NCBI GenBank assembly: GCA_947632705.1
Contig: CANRQE010000015.1
Span: forward strand, 1 to 46,704
Direction of reading: 5' to 3'
Length of the DNA: 46,704 nucleotides
From: an uncultured Coprococcus sp.
Lineage (GTDB): Bacteria > Bacillota > Clostridia > Lachnospirales > Lachnospiraceae
Numbering within the stretch: the stretch's first letter is position 1; each line of letters opens with the position of its first letter. Below, one piece after another: positions 43,521-46,704 of the stretch. The notes under the pieces are model-generated. The model was not told where the DNA came from and made no database searches. It saw only the letters and a list, made by a program, of their open reading frames with translations. The position numbers and the translations under genes were made by a program.

Positions 43521-44579
43521 TTACAGCAGGAGCAGCTTCTTCTCTGATGATGTCAGATTCCTGCAGCCATGTTCCGTAACCACAATTACATCCTCAATTC
43601 TGACTCCAAACTGTCCGGGCAGATAGATTCCCGGTTCTACCGTAAGAACCATTCCCGGTTTCAGAATGGTTGTGCATTTGGGAGAAAATCTTGGTTCCTC
43701 ATGAATAAACAATCCCACGGAATGACCCAGACCATGTCCAAAATAATTTCCGTAGCCGGCATCTCTGATTACGGATCTTGCGATACCGTCAATCTCATTG
43801 CAGGCCATTCCCGGTCTGATTGCGGCAATCGCCGCCTGCTGGGCATTCAGAACAATATCATAAATGGTCTCCTGTTTTGCCGACAATGTACCGATTCCCA
43901 CCGTCCTGGTCATATCAGAACAATACCCCATATACCGACATCCAAAATCCATAGTCAGAAAATCTCCGGATGCTATCCTTCTATCGGTTGGTATGGCATG
44001 CGGCATGGAACTATTCGGTCCGGATGCTGCAATCGTATCAAAGCTGAGGCTCTCCGCTCCATGCTGCTTCATAAAATATTCCAATTCCAATGCAATCTCT
44101 TTTTCCGTAATTCCTGGGGAGATATCATGCAGCATATGCGAAAAAGCCAGATCTCCAATGTGCTCCGCCATCAAAATTGCCTCGATTTCTTCTTCTGTCT
44201 TGATCATCCGAAGCTGATTTACTGCGTCAGAAAGCTCCGCCCACACAGTATGAACCAGTTCCTGCTTCAAGCCTGAAAATGTATGATAGCTGATATGCAG
44301 ATCTTCAAACCCCAAAATAAAGGATGTCCCGGGCAAAAGTGCATGCAGTGTTTTTGCATATCCTTCTTTTCCGATATCCACACATACAAAAGCAGGACTT
44401 TCTATTGCCGCCTGCTCCACATATCGGGAATCCGTCAGAATATATTGCTCTTTAGCCGTGTAAAAAAGCATCCCTTCTCCCTGATATCCCGAAATATATC
44501 TGATATTATACGGGTCTGTAATCAGAATTCCATCCAGTTTTTTCCCGCACCGGATATCTTCCAGCCTGCTTATATCCAT
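43521..44579 (-). CDS. Aminopeptidase P family (M24) Xaa-Pro peptidase
   Basis: 352 residues. N-terminal creatinase-like domain (to ~125) and a pita-bread M24 catalytic domain. Metal ligands are visible: two Asp in LTMDFGCRYMGYCSDMTRT, His in GHGLGHSVG, Glu in LTVEPGIY and Glu in VRIEDVIVV. Cleaves the N-terminal residue before proline. The ATG at 44579 is preferred because AGGAG is 9 nt upstream; a second ATG two codons earlier (44585) is only 3 nt from that site. It lies 37 nt behind aroE-aroK. Confidence 0.93.
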   Translation of the reverse strand: MDISRLEDIRCGKKLDGILITDPYNIRYISGYQGEGMLFYTAKEQYILTDSRYVEQAAIESPAFVCVDIGKEGYAKTLHALLPGTSFILGFEDLHISYHTFSGLKQELVHTVWAELSDAVNQLRMIKTEEEIEAILMAEHIGDLAFSHMLHDISPGITEKEIALELEYFMKQHGAESLSFDTIAASGPNSSMPHAIPTDRRIASGDFLTMDFGCRYMGYCSDMTRTVGIGTLSAKQETIYDIVLNAQQAAIAAIRPGMACNEIDGIARSVIRDAGYGNYFGHGLGHSVGLFIHEEPRFSPKCTTILKPGMVLTVEPGIYLPGQFGVRIEDVIVVTEHGCRNLTSSEKKLLLL

Positions 44580-44616
44580 ATTCATTTACTCCTTTATAAT
44601 CTTTGCCTATACACAT

Positions 44617-45981
44617 TTATTTCATGACATGCTGAATCTCATCTGTAATGTCTTTTACGGATTTTCCTGCAACATCTATGACCAAATCTGAACATCTGCG
44701 GTAAAACGGAGCTCTGTATGCAAGCATATCCCGCACCTTTTCTTCCCGGTTTTTTGACTGCAGAAGCGGTCTGTCCGTATCTTCCGCAAGCCTCTTTCTC
44801 ACCTCACCGGCATCTATATTCAGATATATCACTTCGCCAAGCATAGACAAAAGCTCTGCATTCTCCTCTCTTAGCGGCATACCCCCACCGGTAGAAATAA
44901 TGGTATGGGAGACCGTCTCCTGCAAGTCTGTAAGCACTTTCGTCTCCAGATTCCGGAAATATGCCTCTCCCTTTTCCGCAAAAATGTTTGCAATTGTTTG
45001 TCCCGTTTGCTCTTCAATATAAGTATCCGTATCCAAAAACTGATACTGAAGCGTTTCCTGTAAAGCTTTCCCTATTGTGGTTTTTCCGCTTCCCATAAAT
45101 CCGATAAGGACAATATTTTTCCGGGTTTTCTTTTTCAGCTTCCGATATACCTGATCTGCAATATCTTCAGGCACCTGAATATGATTCCACAATTCATAAG
45201 CAATTACACCCTGATAGAGCAGCATCTTCAGACCATTATAGGCACTTGCTCCCGACTCCCTGCACAGCTTCATGAATCTGGTCTCAAAAGGGTTGTAAAT
45301 CAAATCAATACCCGTTTCTACCAATGAATAAAAATCCGTATCCTCTATAATCACCTTATCTGCATCCGGCTGTAACCCAATCGATGTAGCCTGAAAAACA
45401 ATATAACGCTCTTTCGGCAGATTTCTGTAATCTGAAAGAGACATGGCGGTTATCGTATCCCGTCCAAAAAAACCATTCATGTCCTCTGCAAGTTTTTCGG
45501 CTTTGTCCACGGTTCTGTTTAAGATATAAATCCGGCCGGCTCTCCGATACATACACAGATAAGCAACCGCTTTTGCAGCACCGCCGGCTCCCAGAATGAT
45601 TACCTGTCTTCCTTCTAACTGAATATGATAAGAATCCAGTTCTCTTGATAATCCCATCATATCCGTATTATATCCTTTATATCCGGTTTCAGTCCTGACA
45701 AGCGTATTGACAGCCCCGATAGCTTTGGCACCATCATCCAGCTCAGAAAGATACTGCATCACATGATATTTGTGCGGTACCGTCACATTCAATCCCAAAA
45801 TATTTAAAGCATATGCTCCTTTAACCGCCGCTTCCAGGCCATCTGCTTTCGTTTGAAGCGGAATATAGATATTATTCATCCCCAAACTATCACTTAATGT
45901 ATTATGGATCAAAGGTGACATTGTATGTTCTACAGGATCACCGAGAAGACCCAATACGTTTGTCTTTCCATTCACATTCAT
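44617..45981 (-). CDS. aroE-aroK: Fused shikimate dehydrogenase-shikimate kinase
   Basis: 454 residues in two complete enzymes. Residues 1-~285 are shikimate dehydrogenase: substrate site PVEHTMSPLIHN, catalytic Lys in NVTVPHK, Asp in GYNTDMMG, NADP loop ILGAGGAAKAVA. Residues ~288-454 are shikimate kinase: Walker A GFMGSGKTTIGK, DTDTYIEEQTG, the substrate arginine in EAYFRNLE, GGGMPL, and the lid DTDRPLL. Together they turn 3-dehydroshikimate into shikimate-3-phosphate. A basic linker (RKLKKKTRKN) joins them. No frameshift or stop lies at the junction. It starts 6 nt behind a nuclease gene with GGAG inside that gene's last codons. No other aro genes are present. Confidence 0.95.
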   Translation of the reverse strand: MNVNGKTNVLGLLGDPVEHTMSPLIHNTLSDSLGMNNIYIPLQTKADGLEAAVKGAYALNILGLNVTVPHKYHVMQYLSELDDGAKAIGAVNTLVRTETGYKGYNTDMMGLSRELDSYHIQLEGRQVIILGAGGAAKAVAYLCMYRRAGRIYILNRTVDKAEKLAEDMNGFFGRDTITAMSLSDYRNLPKERYIVFQATSIGLQPDADKVIIEDTDFYSLVETGIDLIYNPFETRFMKLCRESGASAYNGLKMLLYQGVIAYELWNHIQVPEDIADQVYRKLKKKTRKNIVLIGFMGSGKTTIGKALQETLQYQFLDTDTYIEEQTGQTIANIFAEKGEAYFRNLETKVLTDLQETVSHTIISTGGGMPLREENAELLSMLGEVIYLNIDAGEVRKRLAEDTDRPLLQSKNREEKVRDMLAYRAPFYRRCSDLVIDVAGKSVKDITDEIQHVMK

Positions 45982-45987
45982 GATTCT

Positions 45988-46704
45988 TTACTCCATTTTT
46001 TCATCCAGATGAAATTCCTGATATAACTTTTGTCTATATTCTGCATCTGTTACCGCTTTTGTAATATCTTCTGTTCGTCCGGCCGAAACCATATTATTAA
46101 TCAGTACTGCAAGGCGCTCTTCCCCTTGTTTCTGACCTTCTTTCAGGCCTTCTTCCAGGCCTTCTTTTCTGCCCTTTTCTATTCCTGACGCCATATCCCA
46201 TTCATACAGTGCTCTTGCAAAGCACTGCTCCCTGATTTTCTCCTCCTCTGTCATCTCATGATATGTTACAACAACATCCTCTATATAGGAATTCTGTTTT
46301 GCCGCCATCTTCAATTCCTCCCATGTCCGGGCCTTGAACATCCGTGCCCAGTTATACAATTCATCAGGCTTCTTCTCAATTCTGTCATCTTCCAGTGTCT
46401 TTAAGTTTAACACACGCAGACTGATTTTACTACTATAACATTCATGGTTTTTTACATTTAAAAGCTGATATTCCGAATAAAATTCCGGTGTCAGATGCGG
46501 CAGATCAAAATCAATGATTCCGATATGGATAACCGGTCGTACTTCCCGATAATCCTGTCCCCGTTCCAGATTGTCAAAGGAACGGCAGAGATACGTCAGC
46601 GAGCGCTCCGGCCAGTTCCCCTGATTGTTTACCTGCATCTCAATATTGATGATTGCCCGGCTGTTCAAACTGACTTTCAGATCCAAAATGCAGGTTTTGT
46701 CATC
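45988..46704 (-). CDS. Rpn-family PD-(D/E)XK nuclease, 5' end cut by window edge
   Basis: At least 238 codons, open to the right edge, so the N-terminus is missing. The visible start DDKTCILDLKVSLNSRAIINIEMQ carries the Asp and the E-x-Q of a PD-(D/E)XK core, the mark of the Rpn (recombination-promoting nuclease/putative transposase) family. The C-terminus has the usual Gly/Glu/Lys-rich repeat (EKGRKEGLEEGLKEGQKQGEE), followed by a short helical tail. Relatives nick DNA and are often present in many copies and prone to repeat-length change (knowledge). A TTG at 46686 would begin inside the catalytic core, so the true start is outside the window. Directly upstream of aroE-aroK with a 6-nt gap. 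Confidence 0.85.
   Translation of the reverse strand, partial: DDKTCILDLKVSLNSRAIINIEMQVNNQGNWPERSLTYLCRSFDNLERGQDYREVRPVIHIGIIDFDLPHLTPEFYSEYQLLNVKNHECYSSKISLRVLNLKTLEDDRIEKKPDELYNWARMFKARTWEELKMAAKQNSYIEDVVVTYHEMTEEEKIREQCFARALYEWDMASGIEKGRKEGLEEGLKEGQKQGEERLAVLINNMVSAGRTEDITKAVTDAEYRQKLYQEFHLDEKME

Overview
The window reads as a chromosomal segment of an anaerobic, endospore-forming Firmicute, most likely a member of the Clostridia close to Lachnospiraceae. The evidence is a complete spoIIIAA-AH operon, spoIVB and Spo0A genes, the clostridial order yqhY(asp23)-nusB-xseA-xseB-ispA-dxs-tlyA-nadK-argR-recN-spoIVB-spo0A, a single-chain PurL, a fused AroE-AroK protein and a moderate, AT-leaning base composition. 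The family-level assignment is inference. Almost every gene lies on the minus strand. The only clear plus-strand gene is a LysR-type regulator. I saw no tRNA, rRNA, CRISPR array, insertion sequence or prophage. No stretch longer than about 215 bases lacks a gene.

Layout from left to right. Positions 1-711 hold the start of a family 2 glycosyltransferase cut by the window edge. Positions 865-10559 are one tight minus-strand unit, leuC-leuD-leuB-ilvD-ilvB-serC-serA-asd, ending in a hairpin terminator at about 802-849. It joins leucine and branched-chain synthesis to serine synthesis and to the aspartate-semialdehyde branch point. It is divergent from the LysR gene (10744-11784), and the shared intergenic region has a T-N11-A dyad centred near -65 of the inferred leuC start. 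Positions 11793-19656 carry three tandem YfhO-family membrane proteins of about 870 residues, visibly more AT-rich than their surroundings and placed directly behind purL (19694-23449). Upstream of purL are two overlapping 312-residue proteins of the succinylglutamate desuccinylase/aspartoacylase fold. One keeps the zinc ligands and the other has lost them.

Positions 25473-28560 are the sporulation control region: spoIVB followed by two Spo0A paralogues in tandem. The last gene has a largely canonical receiver and its own near-consensus promoter next to a 22-bp perfect palindrome. The gene between it and spoIVB has an almost unchanged DNA-binding domain but a receiver that has lost the acidic pair, the switch Thr and the conserved Lys. 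Perfect and near-perfect 0A boxes lie upstream of it. Just after the last Spo0A gene, a strong promoter and a hairpin terminator about 100 nt apart suggest a small RNA or an attenuated leader.

Positions 28636-37494 are a housekeeping operon (DNA repair, isoprenoid precursors, NADP, arginine control, rRNA methylation, antitermination). It is driven by a promoter lying between two 13-bp inverted repeats and ends at a terminator before spoIVB. Positions 37604-42706 are spoIIIAA-AH, the engulfment-stage channel between forespore and mother cell. Positions 42830-46704 carry efp with its own promoter (an 18-bp palindrome almost exactly filling the spacer), an aminopeptidase P family gene, aroE-aroK, and a Rpn-type PD-(D/E)XK nuclease gene cut by the right edge.

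The most interesting candidate is the pair of Spo0A paralogues with opposite receiver states. The second is the AspA/AstE-like pair, whose conserved residues are split between two overlapping genes. All promoter, operator and RNA calls come from reading the sequence by eye and are not tested.
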